Assembly: GCA_029202545.1 (NCBI GenBank)
Contig: CP119311.1
Coordinates: 3,038,001-3,102,000 of the forward strand
Source of the DNA: Candidatus Pseudobacter hemicellulosilyticus
GTDB taxonomy: Bacteria; Bacteroidota; Bacteroidia; Chitinophagales; Chitinophagaceae
Direction of reading: 5' to 3'
DNA: 64,000 nucleotides
Each line of letters begins with the position of its first letter. The first letter of the stretch is position 1. Of this stretch, positions 1 to 7,597 are shown piece after piece. The notes below the pieces were generated by a model. That model was not told the DNA's origin. It ran no database searches and saw only the letters and a list, made by a program, of their open reading frames with translations. The translations under genes were made by a program, and so were the position numbers.

Positions 1-164
1 TAGGGATCGGTGAAAGTGGTATCTACAAAGGGTTTGATATAATCGAGCCAGAGCCGCTGTCCGCTGCTTTCAAAGCCTACGGGGCTGGCGTTATTGATGT
101 ATTGCTGCAGGAATTTGAATGATTTTTCGGTCAGAACGGATTTTTCCTTAGTTGCTTTAGCCAT
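1..164 (-). CDS. M42-family metallopeptidase, N-terminal fragment
   Basis: Only the first 54 or so codons are present; the gene runs off the left edge. The start is ATG at 164, and the peptide begins MAKATKEKSVLTEK. The stretch around YINNASPVGFES...GQRLWLDYIKPF matches the N-terminus of Bacteroidota M42 (glutamyl aminopeptidase/endoglucanase M-type) cytoplasmic metalloaminopeptidases, in which S-P-x-G-x-E begins the catalytic domain. The metal ligands are outside the window, so activity cannot be judged. It lies 36 bp downstream of the UbiA-like gene on the same strand and may share its transcript. Family call is by recognition of the N-terminal motif. Confidence 0.72.
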   Translation of the reverse strand, partial: MAKATKEKSVLTEKSFKFLQQYINNASPVGFESSGQRLWLDYIKPFVDTTFTDP

Positions 165-200
165 AATTGTTAAAAAGTTTGGGTGAAATGCCGGCCAAAT

Positions 201-1043
201 CTACAGAATTCTGAGCAATGTGGTCAGCAGGGCCGAGAGGGCCATGAGGCCATCCAATGCAAAATAGTAGAGATAGTCGGAAAAGTCCTTTTTGGCGCGG
301 GGGAAGAGCAGGGCTGTAAGCCCGCCGGGCAGGAGCAGCAAAAGCAGTACGGGCCAGGAGAAGCCGTAAGCGGCCATGGCCAGGGTGCAGGCGGCAAACA
401 GGATGATGGAACCATAGAACAGCCGGTTGATGCCCTGCTCACTGAACCAGGTGATCATGCTGCGGATGCCTTCCTGCCGGTCATAGTCGCGGTCACGGTA
501 ATCAAAAGGGATACAGATGGCATAGATCAGGAAAAAGCGACCGCCCACAAAGAGCCAGGCCGGGGCGGTAAAATGGGCGCCATCCAGCGCAACAGGCAGA
601 AAACTGGTGACATAGGTCCACACAAAGGCCAGGAAGATGGTCTTGCCGATGGCAATGGTCTGTAGCCAGCGGAAGGGGCGGTGGGGCAGTTTGGGCGCCG
701 AGTACAGAAAGGTGAGGCCGGCGCCGATCAGCAGCCATTCCCAGTGGTCCAGCAGCTGCACAAAATACCAGGCGCTGCCAAAAGCGCCTGCAAAGAACAG
801 GACCAGGTGCAGGGTCTTATGCTGCTGTGTCCAGCGGATGCGCAGGTTCTCCGAAGGGGAAGCAGGCGTGAGCCACCAGTGGAAATTATAACTGCAGAGG
901 GTGGAAGCCGCCACAAAACCGAAATAGGCGTGGAAAGAATACTGCAGGGAAAAAAGCTGGTTGGTCTGGTGGACCATCAGCAGGGCGCAACCCGTAATGA
1001 ACAGGCTGGTGAACAGGAAGAATTGGAAAATGCGGCTGGCCAT
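201..1043 (-). CDS. UbiA-like integral membrane prenyltransferase-family protein
   Basis: The 280-aa protein is strongly hydrophobic, with about eight predicted membrane segments. It resembles a Bacteroidota-specific branch of the UbiA superfamily. The segment FDYRDRDYDRQEGIRSM near residue 180 fits the second Asp-rich motif, which binds the prenyl diphosphate through Mg2+. At the place of the first motif there is only SYNFHWWLTP, without the usual NDxxDxxxD. It may therefore be a divergent transferase or a non-catalytic relative; the substrate cannot be read from the sequence. The ATG at 1043 is kept because hydrophobic sequence starts immediately after it. It sits between a lipoprotein gene upstream and the M42 peptidase downstream, all on the minus strand. 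Confidence 0.68.
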   Translation of the reverse strand: MASRIFQFFLFTSLFITGCALLMVHQTNQLFSLQYSFHAYFGFVAASTLCSYNFHWWLTPASPSENLRIRWTQQHKTLHLVLFFAGAFGSAWYFVQLLDHWEWLLIGAGLTFLYSAPKLPHRPFRWLQTIAIGKTIFLAFVWTYVTSFLPVALDGAHFTAPAWLFVGGRFFLIYAICIPFDYRDRDYDRQEGIRSMITWFSEQGINRLFYGSIILFAACTLAMAAYGFSWPVLLLLLLPGGLTALLFPRAKKDFSDYLYYFALDGLMALSALLTTLLRIL

Positions 1044-1060
1044 GCCTTATTGCTGCAATC

Positions 1061-1510
1061 CTATTGCCCCCGGTCTATAATGATATCAGGAAGATTAACG
1101 GTATCGCTGGTATTGCCGGCCTTGTCCTTGAGGACAAACTTAAAGGTCAGGGAGTCCGGTTCACCGTTGGGACTTACTGCCGCCACGTATTCCTCTTCAT
1201 TGAGGCGGATCTCCATTTCGCCCTCGGATTTGGGCACCTGGAGGGAAGGCAGGGTGATCCAGAAGCTGTCCCGGATGGTGGTGATCTGGCGTTCGTTATG
1301 GCGGATCTTTTTTACCCAGAGGGAATCAATATCCCCTTCCTTGTCCGCATAATCAAAGTAGATGATGAAGAATTGCTGGCCCTGGGCAACATGATTGCCG
1401 CTGGTGCCTTTTAATTTCAGGGAAGGTTTTGTCTCCAGCTTATCTTTGCCGCAGGATAGCACAAAACCGATCAGTATGGCAAGGACACTATAATAAGTTA
1501 ATCTACGCAT
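1061..1510 (-). CDS. putative lipoprotein of unknown function
   Basis: The 149-aa product starts MRRLTYYSVLAILIGFVLSC, a short type II signal peptide with a lipobox ending L-S-C (Cys20), so it should be lipidated at the envelope. I chose ATG at 1510 over a TTG 24 bp upstream because it places the lipobox correctly and lies just downstream of a promoter-like box. The mature part has alternating beta-type hydrophobic patterns and a segment FVLKDKAGNTSDTVNLPDI, suggestive of a small immunoglobulin-like or beta-sandwich fold. No enzymatic motif is visible. It is first in a minus-strand series followed 17 bp later by the UbiA-like gene. Confidence 0.7.
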   Translation of the reverse strand: MRRLTYYSVLAILIGFVLSCGKDKLETKPSLKLKGTSGNHVAQGQQFFIIYFDYADKEGDIDSLWVKKIRHNERQITTIRDSFWITLPSLQVPKSEGEMEIRLNEEEYVAAVSPNGEPDSLTFKFVLKDKAGNTSDTVNLPDIIIDRGQ

Positions 1511-1531
1511 ATTGTTCCCGAATATATTGTA

Positions 1532-1539
1532 CAAATGTA
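1532..1539 (-). promoter_or_regulatory. Bacteroidota -7 promoter element upstream of the lipoprotein gene
   Basis: On the minus strand the sequence reads TACATTTG, an exact fit to the TAnnTTTG -7 consensus of Bacteroidota, ending 21 bp before the lipoprotein ATG. No good -33 TTTG was found. The adjoining dyad GTAAACGCTTTAC (1537-1549) overlaps it and could be an operator. Confidence 0.45.
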
Positions 1540-1564
1540 AACGCTTTACCGCTTTGGTCCATTT

Positions 1565-2551
1565 ATGAATTCCAGGTTTGAAGATACTATTTTTTTAACG
1601 GACGCCCCTGGTTTTGAGGCGCTGGCGCTGGACCTTTTCCGGTTCCAGTACCAGGAAAACCCCGTTTACCAGCAATACGTAAATGCGCTGGGCATCGTTG
1701 GGGCGGCCGTCACCCGGCTGGCTGATATTCCCTTCCTGCCCATCCGCTTTTTCAAGACACATCCCATCCAGTCTACCGTTTTCAGCCCCCAGGCAGTTTT
1801 TGAAAGCAGCGGTACTACCGGTTCGGTGAACAGCAGGCACCTGGTGCGGTCCCTGGACCTGTACCGGCAAAGTTTTAACAAGGCTTTTGAATTATTCTAT
1901 GGTCCTGTGCGCGACTGGTGCGTGATAGGCCTGCTGCCTTCTTACCTGGAAAGAAGTCATTCTTCCCTGGTGGTGATGGTGGACGAGCTGATCCGGCTGA
2001 GTGGTCACCCGGATAGCGGATTCTATTTATATGAGCACGCTAAATTGCAGGAGGTATTGCAGCGGCTGGAGGCGCAGGGCCAGCGGGTCCTGCTCATTGG
2101 CGTTACCTTTGCCCTGCTGGATCTTGCCGGGCGCTATCCCATGCCCCTGCAACATACGGTGATCATGGAAACCGGCGGCATGAAAGGCCGTCGCGAAGAA
2201 ATGACGCGCCAGGAGGTCCATGCGTTGCTGGGCGATGCCTTTGGGCTGCCGGCCATTCATTCTGAATACGGGATGACAGAGCTATTGTCGCAGGCTTATT
2301 CCGCCGGTCAGGGTCTGTTCCGCTGTCCGCCTTGGATGCGTGTCCTGATGCGGCAGGAAGATGATCCTTTTGATATCCGCTCCGAAGGCACGGGTATTGT
2401 CAATGTGATTGACCTGGCCAATGTCTACAGCTGTTCCTTTATTGCAACGGATGATGTGGGCCGGCTCTACGCGGACGGCAGCTTTGAAGTGCAGGGGCGG
2501 CTGGACAACAGTGATATCCGGGGCTGCAGCCTGATGGTAACGGCGTTGTAA
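1565..2551 (+). CDS. LuxE-like acyl-protein synthetase/acyl transferase
   Basis: The 328-aa protein matches the LuxE family of ATP-dependent acyl-protein synthetases. The adenylate-forming signature FESSGTTGSVNSRH near residue 80 (S-S-G-T-T-G) is the ATP-phosphate loop of this superfamily. LHS-type segments IGLLPSYLERSHSSLV and SEYGMTELLSQAY (residue about 240) are also typical; the latter has the G-M-T-E core. Length is normal for LuxE-like proteins (about 330-370). There is no luxC or luxAB nearby, so this is the stand-alone Bacteroidota form, probably involved in acyl activation for an unknown product rather than bioluminescence. It starts at ATG 1565, divergent from the lipoprotein gene with a 54-bp shared promoter region. 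Confidence 0.8.
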   Translation: MNSRFEDTIFLTDAPGFEALALDLFRFQYQENPVYQQYVNALGIVGAAVTRLADIPFLPIRFFKTHPIQSTVFSPQAVFESSGTTGSVNSRHLVRSLDLYRQSFNKAFELFYGPVRDWCVIGLLPSYLERSHSSLVVMVDELIRLSGHPDSGFYLYEHAKLQEVLQRLEAQGQRVLLIGVTFALLDLAGRYPMPLQHTVIMETGGMKGRREEMTRQEVHALLGDAFGLPAIHSEYGMTELLSQAYSAGQGLFRCPPWMRVLMRQEDDPFDIRSEGTGIVNVIDLANVYSCSFIATDDVGRLYADGSFEVQGRLDNSDIRGCSLMVTAL

Positions 2552-2564
2552 AAGGGGCCGCACC

Positions 2565-2612
2565 TGGTTCGTCTGCTGGTCCGTCCACAGGTTTCGCCCT
2601 TGGTTCGTCCCA
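2565..2612. repeat. four degenerate 12-bp tandem units in a convergent gap
   Basis: Units TGGTTCGTCTGC, TGGTCCGTCCAC, AGGTTTCGCCCT and TGGTTCGTCCCA follow one another with a 12-bp period between two convergent genes. A further copy, TGGTTCGTCCCC, lies at 59984-59995 after uxaA. Function unknown. Confidence 0.5.
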
Positions 2613-2633
2613 AAAAAATAAGAGCGGCTTGCT

Positions 2634-3761
2634 TCAGATGGTCAGCTGCCGGTCGCGGGCGGTGATCCGCCATTCTCCTTTTCTTTTCCCGTCTTCTATC
2701 ACCTGGGCTCTTTCATAGAGGGCCACGCTGGGGCATATATGCCAGGGCAGTGCGTAAAGCAGTTCGCCAATAGTATGCTGGTGACCTTCGGGCGCTGATA
2801 CAATGCCATGCTCCTCGCTCTGGCTGATCAGCTGCAGGTCAGGTGCATTCAGGAAGACCACTCTTTTAGAAATATCATTTTCCGCCGTCACTGATTTATG
2901 GCCCAGGTCCAGGCAGAGGGTGGTGGGCGTAGGTAGGGAAACCACGCGCGTCAGCAGCAGGGCTGCCGGCTCAAAGGGTTGCTCGGGCAGGTTCTCAATA
3001 TATCCTTTATCCCAGAAAATAAAAGTACCGGGGCTGCACTGCACGGCTGCGCGCTGTGCATGGATGGGGTAGCTGGGGCTGCCGCCGGCAACAATCAGCG
3101 GGGTGGCCAGTCCGGCTTTGACAATAGCGTCCGCCAGGGCGGTTACAAGCGCAAAAGCTTCGTTTACGGCCTGTTTGCGTTGGGCCAGGTCGCGCTGCCG
3201 GAGATGACCATCATACACATGCAGGCCCACGGGCTGAATGCCGGGCAGGGTGGCGCAGAGCTGGTACAGGTCCAGGGCCAGGGCCGGGAGAATGCCGGTC
3301 CGGTCCATCCCTACATTCAGGTCAATATATACAGGCACGGTGATACCTGCCGCAGTGAAAGCGGCCGATTGCTGGCGGGCTGTTTTTTCATGATCGCAGA
3401 GGCAGGCCCATTCCACAGCGGGATATTTTTCCACCAGTGCTATAAAACGCTGGAGCTTGGGGCCTGTGGGCTGGTAGGCCAGCAGTATATCCCGGGCGCC
3501 GCCGGCGGCCAGCATCTCTGCTTCGGCAATGGTGGCGCATTTGAAACGGCTGATGCCTGATTGCAGCAACAGCTGCAGTACATCGTTGGATTTATGTGTT
3601 TTTACGTGTGTGCGTAAGCGCTGTTTGTCGTCAATGGATGCCAGCAGCCGGTTAATATTGGCCTGCACCCGCTGCGGGTAAATGACCAGGGCCGGGCTGT
3701 CCAGCAGGTGGGCGTCATGGATGGTATACCAGGGCAATGCAGGAGGCGTTGTGTTCATCAT
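2634..3761 (-). CDS. D-threonine aldolase/D-serine dehydratase-family PLP enzyme
   Basis: The 375-aa protein is a fold-type III PLP enzyme with an alanine-racemase-like N-terminal barrel. The motif RTHVKTHKS carries the expected Schiff-base lysine (about Lys54). The C-terminal metal site reads WHIC, giving His341 and Cys343. The His-x-Cys pair is the zinc arrangement described for eukaryotic-type D-serine dehydratases, whereas characterised D-threonine aldolases use His-x-Asp. D-3-hydroxy-amino-acid cleavage or dehydration is therefore likely, with the substrate unresolved. Its ATG overlaps the stop of the upstream gntP-like permease (ATGA at 3758-3761), implying translational coupling and a shared substrate. 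Confidence 0.8.
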   Translation of the reverse strand: MMNTTPPALPWYTIHDAHLLDSPALVIYPQRVQANINRLLASIDDKQRLRTHVKTHKSNDVLQLLLQSGISRFKCATIAEAEMLAAGGARDILLAYQPTGPKLQRFIALVEKYPAVEWACLCDHEKTARQQSAAFTAAGITVPVYIDLNVGMDRTGILPALALDLYQLCATLPGIQPVGLHVYDGHLRQRDLAQRKQAVNEAFALVTALADAIVKAGLATPLIVAGGSPSYPIHAQRAAVQCSPGTFIFWDKGYIENLPEQPFEPAALLLTRVVSLPTPTTLCLDLGHKSVTAENDISKRVVFLNAPDLQLISQSEEHGIVSAPEGHQHTIGELLYALPWHICPSVALYERAQVIEDGKRKGEWRITARDRQLTI

Positions 3762-5065
3762 ATAAACAGGTTGAGCAGTAAAACACCCAGCAGGCCCATC
3801 ACGGCCACGATGGTTTCCATGAGCGACCAGGAGCGGAACGTGTCCTTCAGGCTGAGGTTGAAATATTCTTTGTACATCCAGAAGCCTGCATCGTTCACAT
3901 GAGAGAACATCAGGCTGCCGGCGCCGATAGCCAGCACCATCAGGTTAGGATCGGCATGCAGCTGGTGCAAACCGGGTGCCAGTATACCGGCCGTGGTAAG
4001 GCCCGCCACCGTGGCCGATCCGATGCAGACCCGCAGGAAGGCGGCAATACCCCAGCCCAGCACCAGCGGGTGGAGGGAAAGGCCCTGCAATCCGCCGGCG
4101 ATAGCGCTGCTGACGCCACTGTCCACAAAGACCTGTTTCAGGACGCCGGCGCCGCCAACGATCAGGACTATCATGGCCACATCCTTCACCGCATCTCCAT
4201 AAATATTCATGATGGTCTTCATGCTCTTGCCGCGGCGGATGCCCAGTGTATAGCTGGCTACCACCAGGGACAGCAGCATCACAATAATGGGATCGCCTGC
4301 AAAACTGAAAAAAGGGCTGGCGCCGGTACTGCCCAGCATGGGCAGCAGGGCGGTGGCGGCCAGCAGCACCACAGGTAATAGTGAGGTGACAAAGCTGTTG
4401 AACAGGCCGGGCATTTCCTGCTCCGGTATCAGCTTTGGCTGAAAAGTAGCCAGCGGCTGTGCTTTGATGCTGCGCAGGGTGCGGGCAAAAAGCGGTCCGG
4501 CCACAATGATGGTGGGGATGGCCAGAATCAATCCATAGAGCAGCGTAAGGCCCATATTGGCATTGAACTGCGTCACCAGGGCTGTAGGCGAGGGATGGGG
4601 CGGCAGGAAACCGTGGGTCACTGAGAGAGCGGCCAGCATGGGCAGTCCGATATATACGGCGGGCAGCCTGGTCTGGTACACCACGGAAAAGATCAGCGGC
4701 ACCATCAGTACAAAGCCTACATTATAAAAAAGCGGTATACCCACTACAAAGCCGGTGACCATGAGCGCCCATTGGATATATTTTTCACCGAAGGCTTTGA
4801 TCAGGGTGGTGGTGATGCGCTGGGCGGCGCCGCTCTCGGCCACCAGTTTCCCCAGCATAGCGCCCAGTACAATAATGATGGTGAGGGAGCCGAGCGTATC
4901 CGCCATGCCCTTTTGTACGGAAGCAGTGATCTTGTCCAGTGGAATCCCCAAGATCCAGGCGGTGGTAATGGACACCAGGAGGAAGGCCAGAAAGGCATTG
5001 CATTTGCCCCAGGTGGTCAGCAGGATCAGTGCCAGGATACAACCAAACAGGATGAGTAGTGTCAT
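3758..5065 (-). CDS. GntP-family permease (gluconate/D-amino-acid type)
   Basis: A 435-aa integral membrane protein of the GntP family of H+ symporters. Family segments are VTGFVVGIPLFYNVGFVLMVP near residue 105, the VTHGFLPPHPSPTALV stretch near residue 150, and the C-terminal GAGSLMFSHVNDAGFWMYKEYF. Length is usual for the family (about 440). GntP members move gluconate, hydroxy-acids or D-serine. Because the next gene, overlapping by 4 bp, encodes a D-threonine aldolase/D-serine dehydratase-like enzyme, D-serine or another D-hydroxy-amino acid is a reasonable inferred substrate. The start is ATG at 5065, divergent from the YdjM-like gene with a 66-bp gap. Confidence 0.88.
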   Translation of the reverse strand: MTLLILFGCILALILLTTWGKCNAFLAFLLVSITTAWILGIPLDKITASVQKGMADTLGSLTIIIVLGAMLGKLVAESGAAQRITTTLIKAFGEKYIQWALMVTGFVVGIPLFYNVGFVLMVPLIFSVVYQTRLPAVYIGLPMLAALSVTHGFLPPHPSPTALVTQFNANMGLTLLYGLILAIPTIIVAGPLFARTLRSIKAQPLATFQPKLIPEQEMPGLFNSFVTSLLPVVLLAATALLPMLGSTGASPFFSFAGDPIIVMLLSLVVASYTLGIRRGKSMKTIMNIYGDAVKDVAMIVLIVGGAGVLKQVFVDSGVSSAIAGGLQGLSLHPLVLGWGIAAFLRVCIGSATVAGLTTAGILAPGLHQLHADPNLMVLAIGAGSLMFSHVNDAGFWMYKEYFNLSLKDTFRSWSLMETIVAVMGLLGVLLLNLFI

Positions 5066-5131
5066 ATGGCGCCGGGAAAAATGAAGGATTGGGTTTCAAG
5101 TCAACTAATATACTCATAAATTGCGAGTCCT

Positions 5132-6145
5132 ATGGATTCATTGACGCATATAGTGGTCGGCGCCTGCATCGGAGATGCAATGGCCGGCAAACAGATCGGC
5201 AAGAAAGCCATGTTCTGGGGCGCCCTGATGCAGAGCCTGCCGGATATAGATTTCGTGGCTTCTTTCTGGATGAACCCGGTGAATGATCTGCTGGCGCACC
5301 GGGGCTTTACCCATTCCTTTCTCTTCATCATCCTGGTGACGCCGCTGATAGCCCTGATAGCGGAGCGATGGCACCGGCCGCATGATATCTCCCTGAAAAA
5401 ATGGCTGCTGTTCTTTGGTGTGGAAATGGCCGTGCATGTGCTGCTGGACGGGATGAACGCCTATGGCACCGGCTGGCTGGAACCCTTCAGTCATCATCGT
5501 TTTGCTTTTCATATCCTCTTTGTGGCTGATCCGCTGTTCTCCATCTGGCCGGCCATCACTTTTGTGCTGCTGCTGATCTGGAAGAACAACAACCCGAAGC
5601 GCCGCAAATATGTGTTTACCACCCTGGGACTCTGTGCGGCCTACCTGCTGCTGGGCGTAGTGAGCAAGACCACCGTGGACAGCAAGGTAAAAACACTGGC
5701 GGCGCGGCAGGGCATTACCTACCAGCGTTACCTCAGCACGCCTACGCCGCTGAATAATCTATTGTGGTATGTGGTGCTGGAAGATAAGAAGGGCTATCAC
5801 CTGGCCTATCGTTCTTTGCTGGATAAAACAGACTCCATCCATTTTCAATATTTCTCCCGCAATGAGGAACTGCTGGCGCCTATTACGGACCTGGAAGATG
5901 CGCATCGCCTGGTGAGGTTCTCCCAGGGTTATTATACTATTGAGCGCTGGAACAATACCCTAATGTTCAACGATCTTCGTTTTGGGCAGATGATCGGCTG
6001 GCGTGATCGGGAGGCCGGCTTTGTATTCCACTACTATTTGCAGAAGCCGGAAGAGAATGCGCTGGTGATCCAGCGGGGCCGTTTCAGCAACTGGGACAGG
6101 GAGGCCATGTTATCCCTGCTTCGGCGGATTGCCGGCACGCGCTGA
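5132..6145 (+). CDS. YdjM/DUF457-like membrane-bound metal-dependent hydrolase
   Basis: The 337-aa protein begins MDSLTHIVVGACIGDA and has the family pattern: an N-terminal His in L-T-H, then PDIDFV, HRGFTHS and HVLLDGMNAYGTGW, which together supply the His/Asp metal ligands. Four to five membrane helices lie in the first 190 residues, followed by a soluble C-terminal domain of about 150 residues. Family members are called LexA-regulated or metal-dependent hydrolases, but physiological substrates are poorly known. Its 3' end overlaps the end of the convergent phospholipase D gene by 36 bp. Confidence 0.8.
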   Translation: MDSLTHIVVGACIGDAMAGKQIGKKAMFWGALMQSLPDIDFVASFWMNPVNDLLAHRGFTHSFLFIILVTPLIALIAERWHRPHDISLKKWLLFFGVEMAVHVLLDGMNAYGTGWLEPFSHHRFAFHILFVADPLFSIWPAITFVLLLIWKNNNPKRRKYVFTTLGLCAAYLLLGVVSKTTVDSKVKTLAARQGITYQRYLSTPTPLNNLLWYVVLEDKKGYHLAYRSLLDKTDSIHFQYFSRNEELLAPITDLEDAHRLVRFSQGYYTIERWNNTLMFNDLRFGQMIGWRDREAGFVFHYYLQKPEENALVIQRGRFSNWDREAMLSLLRRIAGTR

Positions 6146-7315
6146 TTGCTGGCGGAAATAAAAGGTGAAAATAAAGAACAGGAAGCGTACCAGCTCATAG
6201 CAGATGCGCTGCCAGCAGCGGGTCCAGAAGCCGTAATTGGTACGGTAGCCCTCTTCAGTGATGGGCACACAATCCGTCCGGATGATGGTCTTTAATTCCT
6301 GTTGCAACTGGCCGGCAAAATTTTCATCCATCACATCAATATTGAGTTCCAGGCTGGCAAAGGCGCTGATATTATTCAGGTTGTAGGAGCCGATGGTGGC
6401 CCAGGCGTTATCATATACGCCCATTTTGCCATGCAGGATGGCGCTGCGGTATTCAAAGATCCGGATACCCTGGCGCAGGATCTTGCGGTAGATATACCGC
6501 TCTGCGTGTTTGGCCAGCATGACGTCTGATACGCCGGCCAGCAGGAGGTTGACCTGTACGCCACGGGCAGCGGCAGCCAGGAGCTGGCGGCGGAGCAGTC
6601 TGCCGGGCAGGAAATAGCTGGATACCAGGAACAGTTCGGAGCGGGCGTTGCGCAATAGCTCCAGGTAGCTTTTGGTGACCTGGTTGCGGCGATGGACCCA
6701 GTCGTTCCGCCGGATCCGGCAATGGCAGCGTGTGGCGGGCAGGGGATCGGGGCGGGGCATACGGGCCAGGAGGCGCCGGCGTTTTTTGGGCGAGCGGGTC
6801 CAGAATTCCAGGCAGACGGTCATCACCTGGCTGGCTACTTCGCCTTCGGCGTAGAGGGCCCAGTCCAGCCAGGCCGGCTGGCCATAGCCCTCATTGTATT
6901 TATTGCTGATATTGATACCGCCTACCAGGCAGCAGCAGCCATCAATGGCCAGTACTTTATGGTGGAGGCGGCGGCCGAAATAATACCGGCTGCTGCGCAG
7001 CAGTGGTTCAAAGAAGCGGAAATGAACGCCGGCGGCGCGCAGTTGCCGGATGAGGTCGGCGGGTAAACCCTGGGAGGCGTAGCCATCGGTGAGCAGGTAT
7101 ACGGCCACGCCGCGGCGGGCGGCGTCCTGAAGGGCCTCCGCTACCTGCCGGCCGGTATCGTCCGCTTCAAAGATATAGACCTGCAGGTGCAGGGTATGCC
7201 GGGCGTTGCTGATGAGCTCCAGGAGTTTATCAAAGTACTCCCGGCCGCCATGGACCAGTTGCACGTTGTTATACCGGGTATATTTATTGGTGGATCTTGA
7301 TGATCTGCGCAGCAT
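6110..7315 (-). CDS. phospholipase D-family protein, cardiolipin synthase-like
   Basis: The 401-aa protein has both HKD motifs: HHKVLAIDGCCCLVGGINIS near residue 118 and HGKMGVYDNAWATIGSYNLN near residue 300 (H-x-K-x4-D). This is the two-lobed layout of cardiolipin synthase B-type enzymes, which join two phosphatidylglycerols or phosphatidylglycerol and phosphatidylethanolamine. It lacks N-terminal membrane helices but ends with a hydrophobic segment, VRFLFFIFTFYF, so it probably associates with the membrane by its tail. The start MLRRSSRSTNKY is basic. The last 36 bp are shared with the oppositely oriented YdjM-like gene, so the extreme C-terminus may be less conserved. Confidence 0.85.
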   Translation of the reverse strand: MLRRSSRSTNKYTRYNNVQLVHGGREYFDKLLELISNARHTLHLQVYIFEADDTGRQVAEALQDAARRGVAVYLLTDGYASQGLPADLIRQLRAAGVHFRFFEPLLRSSRYYFGRRLHHKVLAIDGCCCLVGGINISNKYNEGYGQPAWLDWALYAEGEVASQVMTVCLEFWTRSPKKRRRLLARMPRPDPLPATRCHCRIRRNDWVHRRNQVTKSYLELLRNARSELFLVSSYFLPGRLLRRQLLAAAARGVQVNLLLAGVSDVMLAKHAERYIYRKILRQGIRIFEYRSAILHGKMGVYDNAWATIGSYNLNNISAFASLELNIDVMDENFAGQLQQELKTIIRTDCVPITEEGYRTNYGFWTRCWQRICYELVRFLFFIFTFYFRQQSARAGNPPKQG

Positions 7316-7597
7316 AGTACAATCTACCGAATATTTTAATTTTACGCTCTATTGCTTAGGTGGTTTTATAGGGAATCACTTAGGGTAGCCGTTTCCTGTA
7401 GGCATGGGTGTTAGCAACTCTCAGAAATGCTGATTACCTTTAGCGCCAGTGACCAGGAAGGCTCACTGCATGAGCAAAAAGGAGTGTACCCCCTGCGTTG
7501 ATACCAACTATAATTCCGCTCTGCTCCTTTGCTTGTGTTCACGGATAGCTACTAACAGCTCCCTTTGACTTATGGCCATCTACAAAACAATGGAGGT

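Noticed and set aside
1565..2551. part of a bioluminescence (lux) operon
   Set aside because: Only a LuxE-like gene is present; no luxC, luxD or luxAB genes nearby, and LuxE-like proteins are common in non-luminous Bacteroidota.
2565..2612. possible CRISPR remnant or tRNA T-arm (GGTTCG)
   Set aside because: The 12-bp period without spacers is not CRISPR, and no cloverleaf can be drawn around the GGTTCG strings.
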